Shown here: piece by piece, positions 18,163 to 26,525 of the stretch | Position numbering within the stretch: the first letter of the stretch is position 1 | Layout of the letters: the number at the start of each line of letters is the position of its first letter | From: Acidovorax soli | Lineage (GTDB): Bacteria; Pseudomonadota; Gammaproteobacteria; Burkholderiales; Burkholderiaceae_C | Assembly: GCF_900107605.1 (NCBI RefSeq) | Contig: NZ_FNQJ01000004.1 | Coordinates: 124,001 to 188,000 of the forward strand | Reading direction: 5' to 3' | DNA length: 64,000 bases | Made by a program: the position numbers and the translations under genes | Notes under the pieces: model-generated | Told to the model about the DNA's origin: nothing | Database searches by the model: none | The model's input: the letters and a program-made list of their open reading frames with translations, nothing else

Positions 18163-18411
18163 CACGGCGGCGATGGCGGCCGTGGTGCGGGGGCGGTGCA
18201 TGGGGGTCATGTCGTAGGTGAAGGTCAGGGTGCGTGGAGGCGAGGGCATCCGCAGGGGGTGTCAAGGCGGCAGTATGTACCAGTGCCCGTGTCGGCGTCA
18301 CTCCGCCATGCGCCCCTGGCCAAGCTTGCAGAAGGGGTTGTTCAAGGTGCATCACGCGAAGGCGCTGCAGCGGCAGAACGCGCATTCCAGCGATCTGGCC
18401 CTGTCCGCAGT

Positions 18412-18425
18412 TTGTGCTTTATCAA
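18412..18425 (+). promoter_or_regulatory. FNR/ANR-like box
   Basis: TTGTGCTTTATCAA matches the FNR/ANR consensus TTGAT-N4-ATCAA at 8 of 10 positions, with a perfect right half. It sits 76 bases before the nrdD start and overlaps the first NrdR-like box by two bases, as expected for an anaerobically induced class III reductase. Confidence 0.6.
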
Positions 18426-18439
18426 ACTACAGGTAGTGT
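18424..18439 (+). promoter_or_regulatory. NrdR box 1
   Basis: AAACTACAGGTAGTGT matches the NrdR consensus ACACTATATATAGTGT at 12 of 16 positions. It pairs with a second box whose start is 32 bases further, the spacing usual for NrdR tandem boxes. Confidence 0.8.
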
Positions 18440-18455
18440 TTGATGGGTATCGTAC

Positions 18456-18471
18456 ACACCATAGGTAGTGT
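18456..18471 (+). promoter_or_regulatory. NrdR box 2
   Basis: ACACCATAGGTAGTGT matches the NrdR consensus at 13 of 16 positions. The two boxes share the GGTAGTGT half exactly. It lies 31 bases upstream of the nrdD ATG, so NrdR bound here would cover the promoter or transcription start. The rest of the gap 18163-18411 holds nothing I recognise. Confidence 0.82.
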
Positions 18472-18501
18472 TTTAACCCCCTTGACGGATTGTGATAACC
18501 C

Positions 18502-20520
18502 ATGGCGTCCACCCTTGTCACCTTGCCCGGTGAAGTCGTTTTGCGCAGCGGGCAGCGCGTTCCTTTTGACGCCGAACGCATCCGTGCCGCACTCGCCAGC
18601 GCCGGGCAGGCTGCGGGCGAATATGGCGCCGAAGAGGCTGCACTGCTCACCGCACAGGTCACCAAGGTGCTGATCCACCGCTTCCATGGCGAAGCGCCCA
18701 CGGTGGAGCAGATCCAGGACGTGGCCGAGCAGACGCTCATCGCCGCCAACCACCTGGCCACGGCGCGCGCCTACATCGTCTACCGCGAGCAGCACGCCAC
18801 CTTGCGCGCCGACAGGCAGACGCTGGTGGATGTCGAAAGCTCCATCAACGAATACCTCACGCGGGCCGACTGGCGCGTGAACGCCAACGCCAACCAGGGC
18901 TATTCTCTGGGTGGCCTGATCCTCAACGTGGCGGGCAAGGTCACGGCCAACTACTGGCTCTCGCATGTCTACACGCCCGAGATCGGCGCGGCGCACCGCA
19001 GCGGCGACATCCACATCCATGACCTCGACATGCTCAGCGGCTACTGCGCGGGCTGGTCGCTGCGCACGCTGCTCAATGAGGGGCTCAACGGCGTACCGGG
19101 CAAGGTCGAAGCCGGGCCGCCCAAGCACATGTCGTCCGCCGTGGGGCAGATCGTCAACTTCCTGGGCACGCTGCAAAACGAGTGGGCGGGCGCGCAGGCG
19201 TTCTCGTCGTTCGACACCTACATGGCGCCCTATGTGCGCGCCGATGCCATGGACTACGCCGCCGTGCGCCAGTGCATCCAGGAGCTGGTCTACAACCTCA
19301 ACGTGCCCTCGCGTTGGGGCACGCAAACGCCGTTCACCAACCTCACCTTCGACTGGGTCTGCCCCGACGACCTGCGCGAGCAGGTGCCGGTGATTGCGGG
19401 CCAGGAGATGCCGTTCTGCTACGGCGAGCTGCAGGCCGAGATGGACCTCATCAACCGCGCCTACATCGACGTCATGACCACGGGCGACGCCAAGGGCCGC
19501 GTGTTCACCTTCCCCATCCCCACGTACAACATCACCAAGGACTTCCCGTGGGAGAGCGAGAACGCGCAGCGGCTGTTCGACATGACGGCCAAGTACGGCC
19601 TGCCGTATTTCCAGAACTTCATCAACTCCGAGCTGGAGCCGAACATGGTGCGCTCCATGTGCTGCCGCCTGCAGCTGGATTTGCGTGAACTGCTCAAGCG
19701 CGGCAATGGCCTGTTCGGCAGCGCCGAGCAGACGGGCAGCCTGGGCGTGGTCACCATCAACTGCGCGCGCTTGGGGTATTTGCATGCGGGCGATGAGGCT
19801 GGGCTGTTCAAAGCGCTCGACCGCCTCATGGAGCTGGGCAAGCAAAGCCTGGAGACCAAGCGCAAGCTCATCCAGCGGCTCATGGACCAGGGCCTGTTCC
19901 CCTACACCAAGCGGTATCTGGGCACGCTGCGCAACCACTTCAGCACGCTGGGTGTGAACGGCATCAACGAGATGGTGCGCAACTTCACCGGCGACGCGCA
20001 CGACATCACCAGCGACTTTGGCCATGCGCTGGCCGTGCGCCTGCTCGACCATGTGCGCGAGCGCATGGCGCAGTTCCAGGAAGAAACCGGCCACCTCTAC
20101 AACCTGGAGGCCACGCCCGCCGAGGGCACCACCTACCGCTTCGCCAAGGAAGACAAGAAGCGCTGGCCCGCCATCGTGCAGGCGGGCACCGAAGATCGGC
20201 CGTACTACACCAATTCCTCGCAGCTGCCCGTGGGCTTCACCGACGACCCGTTCGAGGCCCTGGCGCGCCAGGAGCAGCTGCAGTCCAAGTACACCGGCGG
20301 CACCGTGCTGCACCTGTACATGGGCGAGCGGCTATCGAGCGGCGCCGCCTGCCGCGACCTGGTCAAGCGCTCGCTCACGCGCTTTCGCCTGCCCTACATC
20401 ACCATCACGCCCACGTTCTCGATCTGCCCCACGCATGGCTACCTGGCGGGCGAGCACAAGTTCTGCCCGACCTGCGACGAAGAGCGGCTGGCCGCCAAGC
20501 GCGCGGCGCTGGCTGCTTGA
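18502..20520 (+). CDS. nrdD: Anaerobic ribonucleoside-triphosphate reductase, large fragment without glycyl-radical domain
   Basis: Class III ribonucleotide reductase makes dNTPs without oxygen. The 672-residue protein has an N-terminal ATP-cone (residues about 9-100, RSGQRVPFDAERIRAAL), the NrdD catalytic barrel and a C-terminal zinc module (ICPTHGYLAGEHKFCPTCDE). It stops right after that module: the glycyl-radical motif RVxGY that normally follows is absent here but is encoded by the next gene. Active enzyme would therefore need both polypeptides. Two NrdR-like boxes and an FNR-like box precede it. Confidence 0.93.
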   Translation: MASTLVTLPGEVVLRSGQRVPFDAERIRAALASAGQAAGEYGAEEAALLTAQVTKVLIHRFHGEAPTVEQIQDVAEQTLIAANHLATARAYIVYREQHATLRADRQTLVDVESSINEYLTRADWRVNANANQGYSLGGLILNVAGKVTANYWLSHVYTPEIGAAHRSGDIHIHDLDMLSGYCAGWSLRTLLNEGLNGVPGKVEAGPPKHMSSAVGQIVNFLGTLQNEWAGAQAFSSFDTYMAPYVRADAMDYAAVRQCIQELVYNLNVPSRWGTQTPFTNLTFDWVCPDDLREQVPVIAGQEMPFCYGELQAEMDLINRAYIDVMTTGDAKGRVFTFPIPTYNITKDFPWESENAQRLFDMTAKYGLPYFQNFINSELEPNMVRSMCCRLQLDLRELLKRGNGLFGSAEQTGSLGVVTINCARLGYLHAGDEAGLFKALDRLMELGKQSLETKRKLIQRLMDQGLFPYTKRYLGTLRNHFSTLGVNGINEMVRNFTGDAHDITSDFGHALAVRLLDHVRERMAQFQEETGHLYNLEATPAEGTTYRFAKEDKKRWPAIVQAGTEDRPYYTNSSQLPVGFTDDPFEALARQEQLQSKYTGGTVLHLYMGERLSSGAACRDLVKRSLTRFRLPYITITPTFSICPTHGYLAGEHKFCPTCDEERLAAKRAALAA

Positions 20521-20543
20521 ACCGCATGTTGGCTGCCAGTATT

Positions 20544-20602
20544 CAAGTCAAATAGGCCGCTAGCGCTTTTCCATAAAGCGCGAGCAGCTATTTATTTGAT
20601 AG
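20544..20602. repeat. Interspersed palindromic repeat, family 1, copy 1
   Basis: The sequence is an imperfect ~59-base inverted repeat with core AGCGCTTT-tccat-AAAGCGC and outer arms TCAAATA.../...TTTATTTGA. It lies between nrdD and the small glycyl-radical gene. Related copies occur at 24631, 24959, 41655, 57316 and 59598. Confidence 0.8.
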
Positions 20603-20711
20603 TTCATCAGCGGAGCGAGGCGGACCCAGGTGCCGCCCTTGCACCGTTGCCCCGGGGCGGCGCAGCATCCACTGCGGCACGCTCTTTTTCAACCCCCAGG
20701 AGCACCTACCC

Positions 20712-20900
20712 ATGAACCACTTTTCTTCCACCGAACACGCCGCCATCGCTGACATCCAGCTCACCGACGCCGAGCGCCAGCCCTGCGAGGTCTGGACCCG
20801 CGTCATGGGCTACCATCGCCCCGTTGCCAGCTTCAACGTGGGCAAGCAGGGCGAGCACCAGGAGCGCCAGTTTTTCGCTGAATCGGCCTGTGGCCGCTGA
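20712..20900 (+). CDS. Separate glycyl-radical domain of class III ribonucleotide reductase
   Basis: The 62-residue protein contains CEVWTRVMGYHRPVASFN and GKQGEHQERQFF, the C-terminal glycyl-radical loop of NrdD; the radical glycine is Gly33 in RVMGY. It has its own Shine-Dalgarno (AGGAG, 8 bases upstream), so it is expressed as an independent subunit rather than being a frameshifted tail. It should dock into the NrdD barrel and be activated by the next gene product, a radical-SAM enzyme. The first ~22 residues have no NrdD counterpart that I can identify and could be a docking segment. Confidence 0.88.
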   Translation: MNHFSSTEHAAIADIQLTDAERQPCEVWTRVMGYHRPVASFNVGKQGEHQERQFFAESACGR

Positions 20901-21645
20901 GCCGCAAACCCACCGCCTGCCAGGCAGCGCGACCGGCATCCCCGTGCCGCTCGCGGCCAATGGCGGGCCGGCCTTGCGCGTGGGCGGCCTCACGCCCCTC
21001 ACCACCATCGACTTCCCCGGCCGGCTCGCGGCGGTGGTGTATTGCCAGGGCTGCCCCTGGCGCTGCGGTTATTGCCACAACCCCGAACTGCTCGACGCCA
21101 CGGCGCCCGCGGCCGTGCCGTGGCCGCAGGTGCGGGCGTTTCTGGACACCCGCCGGGGCTTGCTCGATGGCGTGGTTTTTTCCGGGGGCGAGCCGACCCT
21201 GCAGGCCGCATTGCCCGCCGCGCTGGCCGAGGTGCGTGCCATGGGCTTTCAAACCGCGCTGCACACGGGCGGCATGTACCCCGAGCGCCTCGCGTCCTTG
21301 CTGCCGCTGCTCGACTGGGTGGGGCTTGACATCAAGGGGCCGCTGAACGCCAGCGGTGCCTTCGACGCCATCACCCGCACCCCTGGCAGTGGCGCCAGAA
21401 CGCTTGATGCCTTGCGCCTGCTGCTGGCCAGCGGCGTGGCCTGCGAGTGCCGCACCACGTGGCACGCAGGGCTGTTTGGCGTGGAGGCATTGCTGGAGCT
21501 GGCCGACACCCTGGCCAGTGAAGGCGTGGCGCATTGGGCGCTGCAGGAATGCCGCGCGCCGGGGGCAGCGGCCTGGGGGTTGACGGCGCAGCAGACCGCG
21601 CGGCTGGGTGAGCGGTTTGCATCGTTTGCTGTGCGACGGGGGTGA
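20890..21645 (+). CDS. nrdG: Anaerobic ribonucleotide reductase activating protein, radical SAM
   Basis: This radical-SAM activase generates the glycyl radical on the reductase. The Fe-S motif CxxxCxxC is in GCPWRCGYCHNP, preceded by LTTIDFPGRLAAVVYCQG. FSGGEPTLQ is the SAM-binding GGE motif. The length (about 251 residues) fits the longer NrdG2/PflA-like type. A GTG at 20890 overlaps the end of the glycyl-radical gene (GTGGCCGCTGA), suggesting coupled translation; an ATG at 20824 inside that gene is the alternative. No further gene of the operon is visible downstream. Confidence 0.9.
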   Translation: MAAEPQTHRLPGSATGIPVPLAANGGPALRVGGLTPLTTIDFPGRLAAVVYCQGCPWRCGYCHNPELLDATAPAAVPWPQVRAFLDTRRGLLDGVVFSGGEPTLQAALPAALAEVRAMGFQTALHTGGMYPERLASLLPLLDWVGLDIKGPLNASGAFDAITRTPGSGARTLDALRLLLASGVACECRTTWHAGLFGVEALLELADTLASEGVAHWALQECRAPGAAAWGLTAQQTARLGERFASFAVRRG

Positions 21646-21866
21646 CGGAGGAAGGCGTTGTGTTCTTGCCGGCGGCTACAGCGGCCCACGAACCTGCGGC
21701 GCGCTGATGCCCGACGCCTGGCGCCGCCAGCGCACTCCATCGTGGCGTCGAAAAATCTTACAAATAGGCGGGCGACAATAAATAAACTCAATGAAATCAA
21801 AGGCCTGCGTGGATGGCACAGAAACTGCATTGGTTGCAGCACACAGCATTCCAACGAGATTTCCCC

Positions 21867-22613
21867 ATGAAACGCTACCTTGCCGCCATGTTTGCCACCT
21901 TCTCCTGCGTGACGGCATTCGCCGGCGCGATCACGCTGACCGGCACGGTGCGTGACTTCAACGCGGATGGCATCAACTTTGAAGGCGCTGGCGGTGCGGG
22001 CCCCGGTTATGTCAATTCCACCCTGAGCGGCGCATCCCCCACGCTGACGGCCCTGGGTAGCAGCGTCATCAGCAACAGCGGTGCGGGCGCCTTCAGCAAC
22101 TGGTACACCAACACCGCCAACAGCATGGCGTATTCCCTCACGCTGAACGAGACCTCTGCGGGCAGTGGCATCTACCAGTACACCAACACCAACTTCTACC
22201 CCATCGATGGCGCCTTGCTGGGCAACCAGGGCAGGGCGCACAACTACCACTTCACGTATGCCATCGCCTCGACCTTCAGCTATGTCCAGGGCGCTGGCCA
22301 GACCTTCTCGTTCACGGGCGACGACGATGTCTGGGTGTTTTTCGACAAGCAGCTGGGCATTGATCTGGGCGGCGTGCATGGTGCGCAAAGTCAAACCGTG
22401 AACCTGGACACGCTGATGGCCGGCAAGGGCTCGGGCGACTACAGCTTTGATTTCTTTTTTGCCGAGCGGCACACCACCCAGTCCAATCTGCTCATCACGA
22501 CATCGCTGGTGTTGCGGGAGCCGCCCAACAACGTGCCAGAGCCTGGCTCCCTGGCATTGATCGGCCTGTCCCTGGTGGGCCTGGCGGCAGCCCGCCGCCG
22601 CAAAACGGCCTGA
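21867..22613 (+). CDS. PEP-CTERM protein with fibro-slime-type domain
   Basis: The 248-residue exported protein has a signal peptide ([21 protein letters not shown]), then a fibro-slime-like domain with [15 protein letters not shown] and [19 protein letters not shown] followed by DLGGVHG, as in Fibrobacter/Dictyostelium slime proteins. It ends in a PEP-CTERM sorting signal ([20 protein letters not shown], then RRR). PEP-CTERM proteins are processed by an exosortase and displayed or released with exopolysaccharide; no exosortase is in the window. ATG 21867 gives the proper signal peptide. A terminator follows, so it is monocistronic. Confidence 0.88.
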   Translation: MKRYLAAMFATFSCVTAFAGAITLTGTVRDFNADGINFEGAGGAGPGYVNSTLSGASPTLTALGSSVISNSGAGAFSNWYTNTANSMAYSLTLNETSAGSGIYQYTNTNFYPIDGALLGNQGRAHNYHFTYAIASTFSYVQGAGQTFSFTGDDDVWVFFDKQLGIDLGGVHGAQSQTVNLDTLMAGKGSGDYSFDFFFAERHTTQSNLLITTSLVLREPPNNVPEPGSLALIGLSLVGLAAARRRKTA

Positions 22614-22625
22614 TTTTTTGCCAAT

Positions 22626-22662
22626 CAACAACGGCGGCGCCTTGGGGCGCCGTTGTTGTTTT
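22626..22662 (+). terminator. Rho-independent terminator
   Basis: Long stem CAACAACGGC...GGCGCC-ttgg-GGCGCCGTTGTTG with a 3-base bulge on the left arm, followed by TTTTT. It follows the PEP-CTERM gene by 13 bases. Confidence 0.85.
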
Positions 22663-22737
22663 CAGGGGTGCTGGAGGGGGGTTATGAGGTAGCCCGCCAT
22701 GGCCGCTGCATGCGCGGCGGCCGTGGGGTTCAGCCCC

Positions 22738-24618
22738 TTACTGCCCGCAGACCCGCAGCACCTCGGCCCCATACGCCTCCAGCTTCTTCGCACCCATGCC
22801 GCTGATGCCCTGCAGGCCTTCCAGCGTGGCCGGGTGGCGTTCGGCAATCGCCGCCAGCGTGGCGTCGTGAAAGATCACATAGGCCGGCAGGTTGTGCTCG
22901 CGCGCCACCTCGGCGCGCCAGGCCTTGAGGTTGATGAAGCGCGCCTGCGCATCGGGCCCCAGGTTGGCGGCAGCGGCGGGCGGTGCCGTGCTGCGGCGCG
23001 TGCGTTTGGAGGAGGCGGACGACACCGATTCGCGCAGCTGCACCGGTACCTCGCCCTTGAGCACCGCACGCGAGCCCTCGGTGAGGCACAGGGTGTCAAA
23101 GCTGTGGCCGCTGTCCAGCATCACCTTTTGCAGGCCCACGGCACCGGTGGCGATCAGCTGGCGCAGCACGCCGCGCAGCTGCGGCTCGGTCAGGTCGGCG
23201 CCAATGCCGAAGGTGGAGACTTTTTCGTGCCCGAACTGCGCCACTTTCTCGGTCTTCTTGCCCCGCAGCACATCCATGATGTGCCCGGTGCCAAAGCTGA
23301 TGCCGCTGGCCTGGTTAACGCGGTAAATGGTGGACAGCAGCTTGCGCGCCGCATCGGTCGCATCCCACACAGCGGGCGGGTTCAGGCAGTTGTCGCAATT
23401 GCCGCAGGGCGTGGACTGCTCGCCAAAGTAGCCCAGCAGCCGCACACGCCGGCAGTCGGTGGCCTCGGCCAGCGCCAGCAGCGCATCGAGCTTGCCGCGC
23501 ATCACCTGCTTGAACTCCTCGCCCGCGGGGCTCTCGTCGATCATGCGGCGCTGGTTCACCACGTCCTGCAGCCCATAGGCCATCCAGGCATCGGCGTTCA
23601 GGCCATCGCGGCCCGCGCGGCCCGTCTCCTGGTAGTAGCCCTCGATGTTCTTGGGCATGTCCACATGCGCCACAAAGCGCACGTCGGGCTTGTCGATGCC
23701 CATGCCGAACGCGATGGTGGCCACCATCACGATGCCTTCCTCGCGCAGAAAGCGGTCTTGGTGGCGCTGGCGCACCTTGGTGTCCAGCCCCGCGTGGTAG
23801 GGCAGGGCGGTGATGCCCGCGTTGCTCAGCGTGGCGGCCAGCTCCTCCACGCGCTTGCGCGACTGGCAATACACCACCCCCGCCTCGCCCGCATGTTCGC
23901 GCTCGATGAAGCGCAGCAGCTGCGTGGTGGCGTCCTTCTTCTCGACAATCGTGTAGCGGATATTGGGCCGGTCGAAGCTGCTCACAAAGTGCTGCGCACC
24001 TTCCAGTTGCAGCCGCTCCACGATGTCGGCCCGCGTCAGCGCATCGGCCGTGGCTGTGAGCGCAATGCGCGGCACGCCCGCATAGCGCTGGTGCAGCACC
24101 GTGAGCGCCCGGTATTCGGGGCGAAAGTCGTGGCCCCACTGGCTCACGCAATGCGCCTCGTCAATCGCAAACAGCGACAGGTGCCCACCTTCGTACAGGC
24201 TGTCGAGCAGCCCCAGAAAGCGCGGCGTGTTCAGCCGCTCGGGCGCGGCATACAGCAGCGTGATGTCGCCCGTCTGCAGGCGCAGCTCCACCTCCTGCGC
24301 CTCGTCAAAACTCAGTGTGGAGTTGAGAAACGCGGCCGAAACCCCCGCCTCGTGCAGCGCCCCCACCTGGTCGTGCATCAGCGCGATCAGCGGGGAGACC
24401 ACGATGGTCACCCCGCGCCCCTGCTGCTGGCGCACGATGGCCGGCACCTGGTAGCACAGGCTCTTGCCGCCGCCCGTGGGCATGAGCACCAGCGCATCGC
24501 CGCCTGCGATCACATGCTCGACGATGTCCTGCTGCGGGCCGCGAAACTGCTCGTAGCCAAAAACGCCCTGCAAAACCGAATGGGCAGGGGACAGCGCGGG
24601 TGACAGGCGAGAGGACAA
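22738..24618 (-). CDS. recQ: ATP-dependent DNA helicase RecQ
   Basis: RecQ is a 3'-5' superfamily 2 helicase for recombination and fork repair. The 626-residue protein has Walker A in [12 protein letters not shown], the DEAH box ([13 protein letters not shown]), the SAT-like motif ALTATAD, the helicase C domain with [10 protein letters not shown], the zinc-binding CGNCDNC in the RQC region and a C-terminal HRDC domain ([20 protein letters not shown] onward). The length and order are those of full RecQ. Right upstream lie a family 1 repeat and a decayed partial copy of the recQ 5' end. Confidence 0.96.
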   Translation of the reverse strand: MSSRLSPALSPAHSVLQGVFGYEQFRGPQQDIVEHVIAGGDALVLMPTGGGKSLCYQVPAIVRQQQGRGVTIVVSPLIALMHDQVGALHEAGVSAAFLNSTLSFDEAQEVELRLQTGDITLLYAAPERLNTPRFLGLLDSLYEGGHLSLFAIDEAHCVSQWGHDFRPEYRALTVLHQRYAGVPRIALTATADALTRADIVERLQLEGAQHFVSSFDRPNIRYTIVEKKDATTQLLRFIEREHAGEAGVVYCQSRKRVEELAATLSNAGITALPYHAGLDTKVRQRHQDRFLREEGIVMVATIAFGMGIDKPDVRFVAHVDMPKNIEGYYQETGRAGRDGLNADAWMAYGLQDVVNQRRMIDESPAGEEFKQVMRGKLDALLALAEATDCRRVRLLGYFGEQSTPCGNCDNCLNPPAVWDATDAARKLLSTIYRVNQASGISFGTGHIMDVLRGKKTEKVAQFGHEKVSTFGIGADLTEPQLRGVLRQLIATGAVGLQKVMLDSGHSFDTLCLTEGSRAVLKGEVPVQLRESVSSASSKRTRRSTAPPAAAANLGPDAQARFINLKAWRAEVAREHNLPAYVIFHDATLAAIAERHPATLEGLQGISGMGAKKLEAYGAEVLRVCGQ

Positions 24619-24630
24619 ACGGATACTCTG

Positions 24631-24690
24631 AAATTGATAGCTGGTAGCGCTTTTCTATCAAGCGCTAGAGGCCAATTTAACTTAAATTTT
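24631..24690. repeat. Interspersed palindromic repeat, family 1, copy 2
   Basis: TTGATAGCTGGTAGCGCTTT, a short loop, then AAGCGCTAGAGGCCAATTT. This copy is close to the family consensus. It lies directly upstream of the recQ start. Confidence 0.82.
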
Positions 24691-24761
24691 CGCGGCAGGG
24701 CTGCTGGCGGGCGAAGGGGCTTATTGTGCGCTGGCACGTGTAGTGCATGTAATTTCCCGTT

Positions 24762-24958
24762 CACCGCCGCGCCCCTGCTGCGGGCGCACGATGGCCAGCA
24801 CCGGTAGCACCGCGATTTGCCGCCGCCCGTGGGCATGAGCACCAGCGCGTCGCCCCTGGCGATCACATCGCTCGACGATGGCCTGCTGCGGGCCGCGCCC
24901 CTGCTCGCAGCCAAAGACGTCCTGCAGGACGGCGTGGGCGGGGACACAACTCGAATAC
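24762..24958 (-). pseudogene. Decayed partial duplicate of the recQ 5' end
   Basis: The minus strand closely parallels the first ~75 codons of recQ (compare 24410-24610): VLQDVFGCEQGRGPQQAIVE, a one-base insertion (extra G after GTCGAGC), then [18 protein letters not shown], a one-base deletion and CARSRGAAV-like sequence. It thus keeps the Walker A codons but carries two frameshifts and no helicase body. Together with the adjoining family 1 repeat it forms a tandem duplication of about 350 bases relative to recQ. It is not expected to be functional. Confidence 0.85.
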
Positions 24959-25022
24959 TCTTATATTGATAGCGTTTGGCGCATATGGAACAAGCGCTAC
25001 GGGCCGATATGGCTTGAAATTT
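24959..25022. repeat. Interspersed palindromic repeat, family 1, copy 3 (degenerate)
   Basis: ATATTGATAGCGTTTGGCGC, spacer, then CAAGCGCTACGGGCCGATAT. It flanks the recQ remnant exactly as copy 2 flanks recQ, so the two were probably duplicated together and this one has diverged. Confidence 0.72.
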
Positions 25023-25356
25023 CGCACAACCGGCCAGCCAAAACCGCCTTGCGAGGGGGCTCCATGGCGCGCTCCGCTGTGCCGACCCCTACGCCTGCGC
25101 AATGGCTCGGTAACCCGCGCGCACCACCGGGCACCGGCGCCTGCACGACTGCCACAAGTGTGTTTTTGGTATTGCCTGCGGCTATATCCATATCCCCAGC
25201 TTTCAGTTCATTTCGCAAATTGCGGCCACTAGACTTGACTTGCGCAAATATCGGCCGTCACGGCACGGCCCCCCACGGGCCGGCGCAACTGTCCGGCGGT
25301 GGGCGCATTCGCACACGCGGATGCCGGCCCTCAGCTGCTGAACCATCAGAACAATG
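25023..25356. other. Intergenic region upstream of the TRAP operon
   Basis: About 330 bases without a supported gene. It holds two related palindromes, CGCAAATTGCG (25214-25224) and TTGCGCAA (25240-25247), near a TTGACT hexamer. These could be operator and promoter parts of the transporter operon. No regulator gene is adjacent. Confidence 0.4.
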
Positions 25357-25362
25357 AAGGAG
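25357..25362 (+). promoter_or_regulatory. Shine-Dalgarno deciding a TTG start for dctP
   Basis: AAGGAG lies six bases before TTG 25369. The ATG at 25354 overlaps this site and has none of its own, so the TTG is the likelier start. Confidence 0.7.
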
Positions 25363-25368
25363 ACTGTC

Positions 25369-26385
25369 TTGAAAAAAATCGCTTCGCTGCGCCGCCTCGC
25401 CGTAGCCCTGCTCGTCTCGGGCGTGTCGCTGCACGCGGCCGCCCAGGCCTTTGCCGACCGCACGATCCGCGTGGGCCACCAGGCCCAGCCCGATGCTCCC
25501 ATCTCGCAAGCCGCACGCAAGTTCGCCGAACTGGTGGCCGAAAAGAGCGGTGGCCGCCTGAAGATCAAGGAATTCCCCGCCTCGCAGCTGGGCAACGAAG
25601 CCCAGCAGCTGGGCGCGCTGCGCGGCGGCACGCAGGAGCTCTTCATTCCTACCACCACTTCGCTCGCGCCCGTGATCAAGGAATTCGGCCTGCTGGACTT
25701 CCCCTTCCTTGTCTCCACGACGGCACAGGCCGAAGCGCTGCTCGACGGACCGGCCGGTGCCGCGCTGCTGGAGCGGTTGCCCGCCAAGGGCCTCATCGGC
25801 CTGGGGTACTGGGAGAACGGTTTTCGCAACGTCACCAACAGCGCACGGCCCATCCAGAAGCCAGAGGATTTCTCAGGGCTCAAGCTGCGGGTGATCCCCA
25901 ACCCCGTGTTCATCGAAGCCTTCAAGGCCCTAGGCGCCAACCCGACGCCGCTGGCCTTCGGCGAGCTGTACGGCGCGCTCGAATCGCGGGCCGTGGACGG
26001 CCAGGAGAACCCCTACGTGCTGATCGACACCTCGAAGTTCTATGAGGTGCAGAAGTTCGCCAGCAACACCAACCACGTCTACAGCCCGCTGATCGTGCTG
26101 GCCGGCAAGCCTTTCTGGGACAAGCTCTCCGACAGCGAACGGCAGATCCTGCAGGCCGCCTTCAAAGAGGCGCAGGCTTACCAGCGCGCGCTCAGCCGCC
26201 AGGCGACCACCTCGGCGATGGCGGAAGTGAAGGCCAAGGGCATGAAGATCAACGACGTAAGCCCCGCCGAGTTGCAGCGCATGGAGGCCGTGGTGCGCCC
26301 CGTCACCGACAAGTTCGCCGCCACGTACGACCCGGCGATCACGCGCGGCTTCTTCGCCGAACTGCAGAAGATCAAGCAGAAATAA
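25369..26385 (+). CDS. TRAP transporter substrate-binding protein DctP
   Basis: The periplasmic receptor of a tripartite ATP-independent transporter, which usually binds an organic acid. The 338-residue protein has a Sec signal peptide (KKIASLRRLAVALLVSGVSL then HAAAQA) and the DctP fold, with the conserved substrate arginine in KLRVIPNPVFIEAFKALGA (about residue 170) and the ALESRAVDGQENP segment. The TTG at 25369 is preferred over the ATG at 25354 because of the Shine-Dalgarno position. It is the first gene of dctPQM. The substrate is unknown. Confidence 0.93.
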   Translation: MKKIASLRRLAVALLVSGVSLHAAAQAFADRTIRVGHQAQPDAPISQAARKFAELVAEKSGGRLKIKEFPASQLGNEAQQLGALRGGTQELFIPTTTSLAPVIKEFGLLDFPFLVSTTAQAEALLDGPAGAALLERLPAKGLIGLGYWENGFRNVTNSARPIQKPEDFSGLKLRVIPNPVFIEAFKALGANPTPLAFGELYGALESRAVDGQENPYVLIDTSKFYEVQKFASNTNHVYSPLIVLAGKPFWDKLSDSERQILQAAFKEAQAYQRALSRQATTSAMAEVKAKGMKINDVSPAELQRMEAVVRPVTDKFAATYDPAITRGFFAELQKIKQK

Positions 26386-26525
26386 CCAACAGGCATGCCC
26401 GGTCGCGGCGTGCAAGCGCGCTTCGGCCGGTCTGTGCGCGTGCACGGATGTGCGCACTGGCCGGTGGCTTCGGCCTTTCTTAAAAACCATAACAACACAG
26501 CGACCTTCGCTCAGGGGACGATCTC

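Noticed and set aside
18502..20900. nrdD truncated by a frameshift or sequencing error
   Set aside because: The missing domain is 191 bases downstream with its own ribosome site and an extra N-terminal segment, and the gap is non-coding with a repeat; a single indel would not restore one gene.
22699..24603. Long open frame opposite recQ; similar long frames opposite the cluster at 52-61 kb
   Set aside because: Same reason: third-position GC bias leaves antisense frames open; no recognisable protein features.
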